A stretch of 64,000 bases of DNA from Thalassococcus sp. S3 (GTDB taxonomy: Bacteria > Pseudomonadota > Alphaproteobacteria > Rhodobacterales > Rhodobacteraceae), in assembly GCF_004216475.1 (NCBI RefSeq), contig NZ_CP022303.1, positions 1,116,001 to 1,180,000 on the forward strand. The letters are read 5' to 3'. The translations under genes were made by a program, and so were the position numbers. This document shows, piece by piece, positions 46,576 through 55,527 of this stretch (position 1 is its first letter; every line of letters starts with the position of its first letter). The notes beneath the pieces are model-generated. The model did no database searches. It saw only the letters and a list, made by a program, of their open reading frames with translations, and was not told where the DNA came from.

Positions 46576-47673
46576 ATGGGTTTCAAAATGGGTATCGTGG
46601 GGCTGCCGAATGTGGGCAAATCCACCCTCTTCAACGCGCTGACCCGCACCGCTGCCGCGCAGGCCGCGAATTTTCCCTTCTGCACGATCGAGCCGAATGT
46701 GGGCGAGGTTGCAGTGCCGGATGCACGCCTCGACAAGCTGGCTGTCATCGCCCAGTCACGGCAGGTGATCCCGACCCGCATGACGTTTGTCGATATCGCC
46801 GGTCTGGTTAAAGGCGCCTCCAAGGGCGAAGGCCTTGGCAACCAGTTCCTTGCCAATATCCGCGAGGTGGATGCCATCGCCCATGTGTTGCGCTGTTTCG
46901 AGGATGGCGACGTCACCCATGTCGAAGGCCGCGTTGATCCCGTGGCCGATGCCGAGACCATCGAGACCGAGTTGATGCTGGCCGATATCGAAAGCATCGA
47001 GAAACGCCTGCAAGGCCTCGTCCGTAAGGTGCGCGGCGGAGACAAGGAGGCGGTCCAGCAGGAGAGGCTGCTCAAGGCCGCGCTGGCGGTTCTCGGAGAC
47101 GGCAGGCCGGCCCGTGTCGTAGAGGTGGATGCCGAAGACGCCAAAGCCTGGAAAATGCTTCAACTTCTCACCACAAAGCCGGTTCTTTATGTCTGCAATG
47201 TGGGCGAGGCCGAGGCGGCGGAGGGCAATGCGCATTCTGCCAAAGTGGCCGAGATGGCCGCTGCCCAGGGCAATGCCCATGTGATCATCAGCGCGCAGAT
47301 CGAGGAGGAGATCAGCCAGCTTGAGGCGGACGAGGCAGAGATGTTTCTGTCGGAAATGGGTCTTTCCGAAGCGGGCCTCGACCGGTTGATCCGCGCCGGT
47401 TACGATCTTCTGCATCTTGAGACCTATTTCACCGTCGGGCCCAAGGAGGCGCGGGCCTGGACCATTCGGCAGGGGACCGCGGCCCCACAGGCGGCGGGGG
47501 TCATTCACGGCGATTTCGAAAAGGGATTTATCCGCGCCGAAACGATCGCCTATGACGACTTTGTTGCGCTGGGCGGGGAGCAGGCAGCCAAGGAAGCCGG
47601 CAAGATGCGGGCCGAGGGCAAGGGCTATGTCGTCAAGGATGGCGACGTTCTGCATTTCCTCTTCAACACGTAG
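46576..47673 (+). CDS. ychF: Redox-regulated ATPase YchF
   Basis: 365 aa OBG-family P-loop ATPase. G1 is GLPNVGKSTLFNAL; the G4 motif is altered (CNVGEAE in place of NKxD), which is why YchF prefers ATP; a C-terminal TGS domain (about 280-365) follows. Start at ATG 46576. Ends 51 bp from a convergent gene across a terminator. Confidence 0.96.
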   Translation: MGFKMGIVGLPNVGKSTLFNALTRTAAAQAANFPFCTIEPNVGEVAVPDARLDKLAVIAQSRQVIPTRMTFVDIAGLVKGASKGEGLGNQFLANIREVDAIAHVLRCFEDGDVTHVEGRVDPVADAETIETELMLADIESIEKRLQGLVRKVRGGDKEAVQQERLLKAALAVLGDGRPARVVEVDAEDAKAWKMLQLLTTKPVLYVCNVGEAEAAEGNAHSAKVAEMAAAQGNAHVIISAQIEEEISQLEADEAEMFLSEMGLSEAGLDRLIRAGYDLLHLETYFTVGPKEARAWTIRQGTAAPQAAGVIHGDFEKGFIRAETIAYDDFVALGGEQAAKEAGKMRAEGKGYVVKDGDVLHFLFNT

Positions 47674-47706
47674 AAAGGGCGCCGCATCGCTGCAGCGCCC
47701 CTTATT
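47674..47706. terminator. Bidirectional terminator between ychF and a small gene
   Basis: GGGCGC (47677-47682) pairs with GCGCCC (47695-47700), extended by AA/TT with one bulge; A-run before and CTTATT after. It serves the two convergent genes. Confidence 0.65.
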
Positions 47707-47724
47707 CGTGAGTGGGGGTCAACC

Positions 47725-47988
47725 TTAGTTGCGGCCTGATTCCATGTTCTTGTTCGTCCGGAAATAGGGGTTGCCGTTGTCGGTCTTGGCCGACGCACCG
47801 GTCACGGCCCCTTCGTTGCGTGTGGAAATCAGGGTGCCCTGCGAGGGCTCTTTCCCGGCGTTGAGATCGCGGAGATATTGTAGGTCGTCATAGCCACGAT
47901 CCCCCAGGAAATTGCTGCCGGCAGAAGCTCCGGATACAGCAAGGGTGGCGGCGAGGGCGGCGGCGGCGAGGGTAACGAAGCGGGTCAT
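47725..47988 (-). CDS. Small exported protein, unknown
   Basis: 87 aa from ATG 47988: signal peptide (FVTLAAAALAATLAVSGASA) and a short polar mature part (SNFLGDRGYDDLQYLRDLN, then Gly/Asn-rich). GGAG lies close upstream. No domain recognised. The 237 bp up to the ABC gene hold no further ORF I can support. Confidence 0.68.
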   Translation of the reverse strand: MTRFVTLAAAALAATLAVSGASAGSNFLGDRGYDDLQYLRDLNAGKEPSQGTLISTRNEGAVTGASAKTDNGNPYFRTNKNMESGRN

Positions 47989-48225
47989 TTCAGGTCTCCT
48001 TCTTTCGGTTGATCCGGCAGGGCCGGGGCGCGTTTTGTGTTGATCGTTTGTCGATCTGAGCGACACTTGGGAGGGGCCGTGAGCGATTGCAAAACACGCG
48101 CTGTCACCGGGGCGTGAGACGTTGTAACGCACAGCAATCGTGCGCCAGAGCGCAGTAATAAAATTTAATATTAATAACATCTTGCGCCAATTATTTCATC
48201 GAATTCACGGCGCTACACCAAGTGG

Positions 48226-48960
48226 TCACGGTTTCGTTGAGGACCCAACCTGCTCGTCCGAAACAACCCGACCGTCTTCGAGAGTGATAATACGGTCGGC
48301 CATGTCGAGAATGCGGTTGTCATGCGTGACCATGACCGTGGTCGTCCCGCGCGCGCGTCCAAGCGCTTTTAGGATCCGAACCACTTGCAGCCCGCTTTCC
48401 TTGTCAAGCGCCGCGGTCGGTTCGTCCGCCATGACGATGTCGGGGTTGCCGACCAGCGCACGGGCGATGGCCACCCGCTGCTTCTGTCCCCCCGACAGGT
48501 TTGCGGGCAGATAGTTTAGCCGGTCTCCCAGACCGACAAGGCGCAGAACGTGTGCGGATGCTTCATCGAAACGCGCCTGGTTTCCCCGTGCGCCATGCAC
48601 CTCAAGGCCCATGCGGACATTTTGCAGGGCCGTCAGGCTTTCATGAAGGTTGTGGGCCTGAAAGATGAATCCCAACCGTCGCCTGAGCGCGACCTGAGCC
48701 GCCTCGCTGGCGCCGTTCAGTTCATGCCCCAGGAGGGAGATGGATCCGTCCATCACGTCTCGCAGACAGCCCATGAGGGTCAGGACTGTTGTCTTGCCGG
48801 ATCCCGAGGGCCCCATCATGACCGTCAGGCTCCCGCGCTGGATGGTCAGGTCGATTTCGTGAATGGCCTGAACCTTGGCGTCGCCAACGCCAAACCAATG
48901 GTTCAACCCCTTCACCACGATCGGGGGCGGGGTATTCGGCAGAGCGTACATTTGGGCCAT
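48226..48960 (-). CDS. devA: ABC exporter ATP-binding protein, DevA type
   Basis: 244 aa. Walker A GPSGSGKTTVLTLMG, signature LSGGQKQRVAIARAL, Walker B IVMADEPTAALD, H-loop VTHDNRIL. The DevA/MacB-like subgroup forms exporters with DevC and DevB, here encoded directly upstream. The ATG shares a base with the devC stop (TGATG). Confidence 0.86.
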   Translation of the reverse strand: MAQMYALPNTPPPIVVKGLNHWFGVGDAKVQAIHEIDLTIQRGSLTVMMGPSGSGKTTVLTLMGCLRDVMDGSISLLGHELNGASEAAQVALRRRLGFIFQAHNLHESLTALQNVRMGLEVHGARGNQARFDEASAHVLRLVGLGDRLNYLPANLSGGQKQRVAIARALVGNPDIVMADEPTAALDKESGLQVVRILKALGRARGTTTVMVTHDNRILDMADRIITLEDGRVVSDEQVGSSTKP

Positions 48961-50129
48961 CAGAACAGATCCGCCGGATCTGCGGCGTTCAGTCTTCGCG
49001 TTGCCACGGCGCCAGACAGGGCACACGCCGCAAGGGTGCCCAGAAAGACGAGCACCGCGACATCCAACGACATCAAAAGCGGAAGGCCGGTCGCGGCGTT
49101 CAGGGTCTGATAGGCCAACCATGAGATGAATATGCCGGGACCAAAGCCCAGAATGGCAAGCACGATTGCTTCTTCAAAAACCACTCCAAGGAAGAATGAC
49201 GGGCCATATCCCATAGCTTTGAAGGTCGCATATTCACCAAGATGATCGGCCACATCGGTCGACAGAACCTGATAGACGATCACGATGCCGACCAGAATGC
49301 CCATTAGCACGCCGAAACCAAAGATCAGCCCCGTCGGGCGTTCGACGTTCTGAAATCGTACATCTTCGGCTGCCGCATCCTCGAAGGTGCGCACCCGAAG
49401 GGTGTCAGGCAGTGCCTCGCGCAGTCTTTCAACGACGTCGTCGGGTAGATGGCCCGGCGCGACCTTCAGCAGGATCTGGTCAGGAGAGCCGGACACCCGC
49501 TGGGGGAACAGCCGCAGAAAGGTCTGATCCGAGGTAATTGCATAGCCATCCGCTGTGAAACCAACGCCCCCGTCGAAGGTGTCGGTGAACCGGATGGTGC
49601 GCCCGCCGATTTCCGTGACAAGCGGCGATTGCGGTCGGATCCCGGCCAAAACACCTGGGTCCATATCACGGGTATTGGTGTCCAGGATGCCGGTATCCGG
49701 CAGTGTCAGTGGACCCAGCTTGCGCTGCAACACCGGGTTGAGAAACTGGGGCTTGTTGATGTCGAGCGATATAAGCTGCAGCGTGGTGTCGTTTCCGGCC
49801 TGTTTCCATTGGATCGTGTTCAGAAAGAGCGTCGTGCCATCTGAGATGCCGGGGTCACGCAAGGCGGTCAGCATCCATTGCCGGGCAACATTGCTGCCTT
49901 CCGTGAAGGTGTTGGCATCGTCGGCGGAGATCATGATATCCGCGCTCAGCAGACGATAGGTGTCACGGATCGCCTGGTTCATGCTGCCCATGATGCCAAG
50001 CTGGACAAAGACCAGAACATTCGCAAAGGCCACGCCAGCGACGGCAGAGGCAAGCCGGGCCCTATTGTGGGTCAGCTGAAGCCAGCCGACCGGCATCCAC
50101 CCGAAGAGGCGGGTCAGAAGCTCCGTCAT
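48960..50129 (-). CDS. devC: ABC exporter permease, DevC type
   Basis: 389 aa with one N-terminal helix (about 20-42), a large periplasmic domain (about 45-260), and three C-terminal helices (about 270-385), the FtsX/MacB topology. The N-terminus LQLTHNRARLASAVAGVAFAN is DevC-typical. In cyanobacteria DevBCA exports glycolipids; the cargo here is unknown. Overlaps devB by 4 nt. Confidence 0.85.
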   Translation of the reverse strand: MTELLTRLFGWMPVGWLQLTHNRARLASAVAGVAFANVLVFVQLGIMGSMNQAIRDTYRLLSADIMISADDANTFTEGSNVARQWMLTALRDPGISDGTTLFLNTIQWKQAGNDTTLQLISLDINKPQFLNPVLQRKLGPLTLPDTGILDTNTRDMDPGVLAGIRPQSPLVTEIGGRTIRFTDTFDGGVGFTADGYAITSDQTFLRLFPQRVSGSPDQILLKVAPGHLPDDVVERLREALPDTLRVRTFEDAAAEDVRFQNVERPTGLIFGFGVLMGILVGIVIVYQVLSTDVADHLGEYATFKAMGYGPSFFLGVVFEEAIVLAILGFGPGIFISWLAYQTLNAATGLPLLMSLDVAVLVFLGTLAACALSGAVATRRLNAADPADLF

Positions 50130-51349
50130 TGGCCCGCTCCGCGTGTGTCGATGCGGGCGACAACCTCGAGATTCGTGAACCGCGCCGCCTGCTCGCTTGA
50201 GGCGGCATCCAGGGCGACCAACACCTCGATCACGCGCGCATCGGTGTTCGCCGCGGTGTCATCCGCGACTATGTCCTGTCTGCGCACCATCAGACCGATA
50301 TCCCGGACGGTTCCGCGAAAGGTCAGGTTCAGGGCATCCGCAAGCAACTCCACCGGCTGGCCGACGCGGACATTTATGATCTGTGTCTGGTGCACCTCGA
50401 TTTCGGCCATCATCTGCTCCACCGCGCCAAGCACCATCACGCCATCGCTGCCCGGCGCCTCTCCGGGCCTGGCATAGATATCCAGAACCGTTCCATCCGT
50501 TGGCGCGGTGATCGTTCCTTTCCCCAGATCCAGCTCGGCCCGGCGTAATTCGGCCAGTGCCGCGTCGACGTTGCGCTTGGCCACAAGCACATCGGGCTGT
50601 TCCTCCGGGTCTTCTGCCCGGGATCGCTGAAGGGTCGCGCGCGCCCGCTCTACCGCGCGGTTGGCCTGTTCTGACACGGATATGGCCTGATCCAGCAACG
50701 CTTGCGTTGTGATGCCACGATCAAAGAGCGATTGGGTCCGCTCCAGCTCCGTCTCGGCCACCCGGGCCACGGCCTGGGCCTCGGCGAGAGAGGCTTTGTC
50801 CTCCGCAATACTCAGGGCAACGGAATGCCGGGTCTGCAGAAGTGTCGCCTGCCGCACCGCCAGATTGGCCTGGGCCGTGGCCACAACGCTTGAAAGATCG
50901 GGCAGGTTATCCATCAGGGCCAGATCCTGGCCTGCGTGAACCTCCTCGCCCACGGAAACCAATACGTCCGCGATACGCGCATCCGCCGCCCCAAAAGGAG
51001 GGGCAACGACCGATATGTCGCCCTGCGGCAAAAGGCGGGCCAGCCCGACGACATCCGTAGGCTGCAGGGTCGCGGCCACCTCGTCGGACAATTCGACGCC
51101 GACGGGGACCACGAACGGCTCATCGGCGCCGCCTCCGGGCTGCAGACCGGTCATTGCAAAGAAGGCCCGGATAGAGTGCGGCTGGAAATAGATCGCCACG
51201 ACCCCACCGGCAAACATAAGCAGCATCAGAAGGGGGATGATCCAAACCCGCCGCTTGCGTGTCTGCGGGCGCGCCTTCGCTTCTGTTGTGCTGTTTTGAT
51301 CTATGACGTCCAGCGGCAGGTCCGCGTCATCGGGCTGTTTTTCGGTCAT
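50126..51349 (-). CDS. devB: HlyD-family periplasmic adaptor, DevB type
   Basis: 407 aa: one N-terminal membrane helix (about 33-55), a lipoyl-like barrel, a coiled-coil hairpin (about 150-255), and a C-terminal beta-barrel region. It bridges the DevAC complex to an outer-membrane channel; no TolC gene is present nearby. First gene of devB-devC-devA, which ends next to the tRNA-Ser. Confidence 0.85.
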   Translation of the reverse strand: MTEKQPDDADLPLDVIDQNSTTEAKARPQTRKRRVWIIPLLMLLMFAGGVVAIYFQPHSIRAFFAMTGLQPGGGADEPFVVPVGVELSDEVAATLQPTDVVGLARLLPQGDISVVAPPFGAADARIADVLVSVGEEVHAGQDLALMDNLPDLSSVVATAQANLAVRQATLLQTRHSVALSIAEDKASLAEAQAVARVAETELERTQSLFDRGITTQALLDQAISVSEQANRAVERARATLQRSRAEDPEEQPDVLVAKRNVDAALAELRRAELDLGKGTITAPTDGTVLDIYARPGEAPGSDGVMVLGAVEQMMAEIEVHQTQIINVRVGQPVELLADALNLTFRGTVRDIGLMVRRQDIVADDTAANTDARVIEVLVALDAASSEQAARFTNLEVVARIDTRGAGQ

Positions 51350-51493
51350 GTTGGCGTCTGCTCCCAGGATATGCGCAGAGTGATGCGCAACTCCTTGCTT
51401 CTACTCAGGCCTGGGCAGATTCCGTCTCTGGAAAATGTATTGGCTTGCTTTGTGGGCTTGAACCACTCTCCCGCTGTCGTTACACGGGTCGAC

Positions 51494-51583
51494 GGAGACG
51501 TGGCCGAGTGGTCGAAGGCGCTCCCCTGCTAAGGGAGTAGGCGGGAAACCGTCTCGAGGGTTCGAATCCCTTCGTCTCCGCCA
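51494..51583 (+). tRNA. tRNA-Ser (anticodon GCU)
   Basis: A 90-nt tRNA with a long variable arm, typical of tRNA-Ser. Acceptor arms GGAGACG/CGTCTCC are fully paired; the anticodon stem ctccc-CTGCTAA-gggag carries GCT; the T-arm is GAGGGTTCGAATCCCTT (T-loop TTCGAAT) and CCA is encoded. Its 3' end is the probable attachment site of the island that follows. Confidence 0.96.
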
Positions 51584-51618
51584 CCCACCATTTTCACCCT
51601 ATTGCGTTCGATGCTGTC

Positions 51619-51641
51619 CAGGCACCTACTTGCCTGTTTTT
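51619..51641 (+). terminator. Terminator after tRNA-Ser
   Basis: Stem CAGGCA/TGCCTG with loop CCTACT and T5 tail, 36 nt after the tRNA. It lies on the element side of the junction, so in this strain the tRNA uses a terminator supplied by the island. Confidence 0.6.
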
Positions 51642-51729
51642 GTTGATTCAACCGCAGTCATTATTGTGTTTCGCTTCTCTTCGATTAGGCTTGTTCCTGT
51701 TCATTGCGTGGTAGAAAACGTGGTATTTC

Positions 51730-52926
51730 ATGGCTGCTCTGAGCGGAAAGCTGACGAAGAATCTGGTCCGAACTCTTGGCCCCGGGCGCCATGGCGACGG
51801 CAGCGGCTTGTACCTTGTCGTCGATCCATCTGGCGCAAGACGCTGGATCGTGCGTGTTACAGTGAAGGGTCAGCGCAATCGAGAAGGCAAGCCGCTTCGT
51901 ACCGACTTCGGTCTAGGCGGCGCCGATGTGGTCACCCTAAATCAAGCGCGTGATCGCGCCTTAGAATACCGGCGGCTCGCAAAGCAGGGCATCAATCCGC
52001 GCTACAACGGGCGGCAAGAAATCCCCTGTTTTGAAGAAATTGCGCGACAGGTCCACATTGAGCGACTGCCAACTTGGAAGAACCCGAAACACGGCCAGCA
52101 ATGGATCAACACGTTGGCCGAGTACGTTTTTCCCAAGATTGGCCGCTTACCGGTCTCCGAGATTGGCCAGCCAGAGGTCTTGCAGGTTTTGTTGCCGGTT
52201 TGGACTGAAAAACACGAGACAGCCAAGCGTCTTGCGCAACGAATCAAGGCTGTGTTGGACGTAGCAAAATCAAAAGGCTTTCGCGATGGTGAGAACCCAG
52301 TCATGACCATACGAGATGCTCGCGTTTTGCCTCAGGTAAAGCAGAGGGTGCAGCACCATAAGGCAATGCACTGGAAGGACGTGCCTGCCTTCTACAGTGA
52401 GCTTGCGACGAAAGATGCCATGGCCGCTCGAGCGTTGATGTTCACGTGCCTTACCGCCAGCCGTACTAGCGAAGTAATAAATGCAACGTGGGCGGAATTT
52501 GATTTTATCGAGAAGCATTGGATCGTGCCCGCTGATCGGATGAAAGCCGAGCAAGAACATCGCGTGCCACTCACTCCGGAAATGTTGGCGATCATTGAAC
52601 CATTGAGGATGCTCCGGTCACAAGTGGTGTTCGAAGGTCAGAAACGGCATCGACCGATGTCCAATATGGCAATGCTGATGCTGCTGAGGCGTATGAACAT
52701 CCAAGGCATTACCGTACATGGCTTCCGTTCGACGTTTCGTGACTGGGCCGCAGAACAGTCAGACGTATCACGCGAAGTGGTTGAGATGTGCTTAGCCCAC
52801 AGGATCGGATCTGAGGTGGAGTTGGCTTATGCAAGGTCTGACTTGCTGAATAAACGTCGCGGTTTGATGGAGGACTGGTCTAGATATGTCACCTCTTCCA
52901 CAGAGACGCCAAGCCATGCGCTTTAG
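51730..52926 (+). CDS. Tyrosine site-specific integrase
   Basis: 398-aa P4-type integrase: N-terminal arm-binding DUF4102-like domain (about 1-90; GLYLVVDPSGARRWIVRV), SAM-like core-binding domain (about 110-200), and catalytic domain with the first Arg in TASRTSEVIN, the HxxR in HGFRSTFRDWAAE, and the Tyr in LAYARSDLLNKRR. Such integrases insert into tRNA 3' ends, as here. The RBS is weak. Its end overlaps the next gene. Confidence 0.95.
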   Translation: MAALSGKLTKNLVRTLGPGRHGDGSGLYLVVDPSGARRWIVRVTVKGQRNREGKPLRTDFGLGGADVVTLNQARDRALEYRRLAKQGINPRYNGRQEIPCFEEIARQVHIERLPTWKNPKHGQQWINTLAEYVFPKIGRLPVSEIGQPEVLQVLLPVWTEKHETAKRLAQRIKAVLDVAKSKGFRDGENPVMTIRDARVLPQVKQRVQHHKAMHWKDVPAFYSELATKDAMAARALMFTCLTASRTSEVINATWAEFDFIEKHWIVPADRMKAEQEHRVPLTPEMLAIIEPLRMLRSQVVFEGQKRHRPMSNMAMLMLLRRMNIQGITVHGFRSTFRDWAAEQSDVSREVVEMCLAHRIGSEVELAYARSDLLNKRRGLMEDWSRYVTSSTETPSHAL

Positions 52927-53872
52927 GTGGGGTAGGCGGCCAAAGTGGGTCAACCCGAGGGAATTCTGCTCTCTTTGCCATTTGACCTCTCATCGGAACA
53001 ATGGAGAAAGGACATACGCGGGCGAGGTAATTCGAGTTTGGGACGAAGTGGACCAGGTCTTACGCGAACACCTTGGGTGGGACATCATGTGTGGAGAAGA
53101 GTTGAAGGGCGCACAGTTACTGTACAATCAATATGACGGTATGCTGCCTTTGAACAAAGATGCTCAAGGGGCTAAGCCGTTGCGTAATGCGGTAAAGGCG
53201 TTTGACAGGTTAATCGAGGCATATGATCAAGAGCAACGGCTCCCAAGTGAACTGGTTGATGAACTTCCTGAGCCGATTAGGTTTGAAGTTCGTCAGACAG
53301 CGTCTTTCGCCAAAGGCAAACAAGCTCGAGATCTTATCGCATGGCATCGCCAAAACCATGACAAGTTGCTTTTAGAACAAGCGAGCCGAACTAATCAGAG
53401 GGCATACCGTGCGGCGTTGGGTCTAAGGTCAATTTTCGACCACTACTCAGAATTTCCGATTGGTATCCGCTACCAGAAGCCAACGGAGCCAGACTTCATA
53501 TTTCCGATCTATGAGGTCACGGCATCAAGAGTTCACGGTTCTTTGCCCTCGGGTCGGTTCATGAAAGCCCTAGAAGCGGTTTTTGACCGAGTGAATATCA
53601 GTGCAACTTTACATCACTACGCGAGGCTAGCTAGGGATACTCCGGCGGAAGATCCAATACTGGTACGAAACCGGCATCTGATGCGGCGCAATCTGACCGA
53701 CCAAACTCGCGATCCATTCATTTTAACCCAGTTTGGCTGGACGAAGAACTCGACAGTCACCGATCAATCCCGTGAATTGTATGAGGAGTTTTACAGCCTA
53801 AGGGAGTTGAGGCAGTGCTACCGCAAATATTTGAAAACCAACGGCTCTACGACGACACCGATCAAGAATTAG
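52886..53872 (+). CDS. Unknown element protein with CxxC near N-terminus
   Basis: 328-aa (318 aa if started at ATG 52916) soluble protein with a FCSLCHLTSH CxxC...H cluster near the start that may bind zinc, a helical Glu/Lys/Arg-rich middle, and an unrecognised C-terminal half. It overlaps the integrase by 41 (or 11) nt and the following HTH gene by 58 nt, so the three are likely co-expressed. I know no family for it; a role in recombination control or cargo are both open. Confidence 0.6.
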   Translation: MSPLPQRRQAMRFRWGRRPKWVNPREFCSLCHLTSHRNNGERTYAGEVIRVWDEVDQVLREHLGWDIMCGEELKGAQLLYNQYDGMLPLNKDAQGAKPLRNAVKAFDRLIEAYDQEQRLPSELVDELPEPIRFEVRQTASFAKGKQARDLIAWHRQNHDKLLLEQASRTNQRAYRAALGLRSIFDHYSEFPIGIRYQKPTEPDFIFPIYEVTASRVHGSLPSGRFMKALEAVFDRVNISATLHHYARLARDTPAEDPILVRNRHLMRRNLTDQTRDPFILTQFGWTKNSTVTDQSRELYEEFYSLRELRQCYRKYLKTNGSTTTPIKN

Positions 53873-54024
53873 ACCTAATCGCACCCCGCACGAAGCGTGC
53901 GCAGTGGCGACACCGCAAAGTTGGTCCCGCATGGATCAAGTTCGGACGTCGAGTGAAGTATCTAGGGCATGACCTTAACGCTTATGTTGCTGAAAACAGG
54001 GTTTCTCCGAGTGACGCTGCATAG
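53815..54024 (+). CDS. Excisionase-like helix-turn-helix protein
   Basis: 69 aa. Its second half (RKVGPAWIKFGRRVKYLGHDLNAYVAENR, split by me only for description) has the form of the HTH_17/AlpA-Xis winged helix, with the beta-wing before a C-terminal helix. Small proteins of this type steer tyrosine recombinases toward excision or act as activators. It sits in the integrase operon and is followed by a terminator-like hairpin. Confidence 0.72.
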   Translation: MLPQIFENQRLYDDTDQELDLIAPRTKRAQWRHRKVGPAWIKFGRRVKYLGHDLNAYVAENRVSPSDAA

Positions 54025-54035
54025 GTCCTAAAACA

Positions 54036-54062
54036 ACAAAACCCCGCTTTGGGCGGGGCTTC
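54036..54062. terminator. Terminator hairpin after the excisionase-like gene
   Basis: CCCCGC (54042-54047) pairs with GCGGGG (54053-54058), loop TTTGG. The plus-strand tail is T-poor, while the minus strand reads GGGGTTTTGTTGTTTT, so it ends minus-strand transcripts better; no minus-strand gene is seen just upstream. Confidence 0.6.
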
Positions 54063-54185
54063 GTCGTAAGCTGGCTTGCGCCGGATCAATACGACAGCCG
54101 CGCCAACTTTTTCAACCCTTGCACGATGCCGCGCATCGGCTTTGCTCGGTCCAGGTAACTTGGGCTGCTGGAAAAGGAATGTCCT

Positions 54186-55037
54186 ATGGCGCGCAAGAAA
54201 TTTGCAATGCTCAATGTGTCCCTGCTCAACACAAAATCGTTCCGCGATCTCAAGAGCTGCTCTGATCGTAATGTGTATTTCACAGCCCACCTCAGTTCCC
54301 AGGCCGACTACTCCGGGCTCTTTCGATATCCCTTATCATTGTTCGCCTCAGAAGCCGGCATCGAAGACGCCCGGCTTCGTGTCTCGCTTGAGCGGTTAAC
54401 ATCTGCAGAGCTTATGGAATACGAGCCTGACAGCGAACTCCTGAGGATTGGCGGTTGGTTCCGATCAGTCAACTGTCCAGACAATCTCTCACGTGTGCAG
54501 AGCCTTGTTCAGTGGTATCTCTCCGGTGAGCTTCCGCAAGCCGACATCTGCCGACGTTCGATAGCTGAATTTGTGCTTGGCTGCCTTGCCCGAGCCCAGA
54601 GGTTCAAGGCCGGTAGCCAGCACGGGCCGAAGATCGTTGATGAACTCCGGTCTTTTCTAGCAACAGCGGGCGTCACTTTCAGAAACCTACGCCCGTTCCT
54701 CGAAGATGAGTTTCGTGCACACGGAGCATCGCTGGCGCGTGAGTTCGAGGATGTAATGCTAGGGCTTGTTGAAGCAGAGGCTAAGGTGCAACGGGCTGCT
54801 GACCGATTGCAAATGCAGGATGCCAGCAGGTTGGAGCCAGGATGGGAGCAGGGTGAAGCCACGCTGCCGCCACAAAAGAATAAAGTAGAATCAAACGAAA
54901 AAAGAAAAAACGAAGAAGGGCGAGAGGCTGCCCATTCTGACCATGATCAAGGTTTTCGAGGCTCCAATGGCAACCCTAGGCCATTGGCAGAAACGCTGAA
55001 CAGCCCCATTGTTCGCGCCATCCGGTCGAGCGCATGA
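54186..55037 (+). CDS. Winged-helix-like protein, possible replication initiator
   Basis: 283 aa. The first 100 residues (VYFTAHLSSQADYSGLFRYP, ARLRVSLERLTSAELMEYEP) look like the winged-helix start of phage replication O-type or plasmid initiator proteins. A helical middle follows, then a charged low-complexity C-terminus. AAGGA lies 8 nt before the ATG. It ends 10 nt before mobC. Either an initiator of element replication or a transcription factor; assignment is inference. Confidence 0.6.
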   Translation: MARKKFAMLNVSLLNTKSFRDLKSCSDRNVYFTAHLSSQADYSGLFRYPLSLFASEAGIEDARLRVSLERLTSAELMEYEPDSELLRIGGWFRSVNCPDNLSRVQSLVQWYLSGELPQADICRRSIAEFVLGCLARAQRFKAGSQHGPKIVDELRSFLATAGVTFRNLRPFLEDEFRAHGASLAREFEDVMLGLVEAEAKVQRAADRLQMQDASRLEPGWEQGEATLPPQKNKVESNEKRKNEEGREAAHSDHDQGFRGSNGNPRPLAETLNSPIVRAIRSSA

Positions 55038-55047
55038 GGATTGGCGC

Positions 55048-55527
55048 ATGACCTTAAACTTTGGTTCTAAGCAAACAGCAAGGCGACCCAGTTCTAGGTC
55101 TGCGACCTGCGAACCGGGACCTTGCGAGGGGCGGCAAGCCTCCCCTTCGAACCCCAACCAGACCGCGCGTGGCGCGGTTTCGGAGAAGCAGGAAGCAGTG
55201 TTCTTCTACTGCTCCTCCGAAGAAAAGGCGCTGATCCGGCAGGCGGCAGCGGATCGCGGGCTGTCCATGTCTGCCATGCTTCGACAGCTCGCTACGGGTG
55301 CGACTCCGAAGAGGCGCAAGCCTGCGCCCCGTGTTGATCCAACGCTGACCTTGGCCGTGTCCCGCTATGGCGGGAACCTCAACCAGGTCGCTCGTTGGCT
55401 TAACACGGCGACCCGCACGGGCCGCGCCAGCGAGGTCGAGGCCTTACGCGTGGCTGCGGCGCTCGTTGGCATCGAGCGGCGGTTGGCTGAGATCGTCACG
55501 CAGCATAGGAAGCCGCCCGGATGCTGA
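55048..55527 (+). CDS. mobC: Mobilization protein MobC, relaxosome accessory
   Basis: 159 aa. After a disordered start (about 1-55) comes a ribbon-helix-helix-like block (FFYCSSEEKALIRQAAADRG, SMSAMLRQLATG) and the MobC motif YGGNLNQVARWLNTATRTGR. These proteins bind oriT and help the relaxase nick. ATG 55048 is preferred; a frame further upstream overlaps the preceding gene. Overlaps the relaxase gene by 7 nt. oriT is expected just before it, but I could not identify one. Confidence 0.86.
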   Translation: MTLNFGSKQTARRPSSRSATCEPGPCEGRQASPSNPNQTARGAVSEKQEAVFFYCSSEEKALIRQAAADRGLSMSAMLRQLATGATPKRRKPAPRVDPTLTLAVSRYGGNLNQVARWLNTATRTGRASEVEALRVAAALVGIERRLAEIVTQHRKPPGC

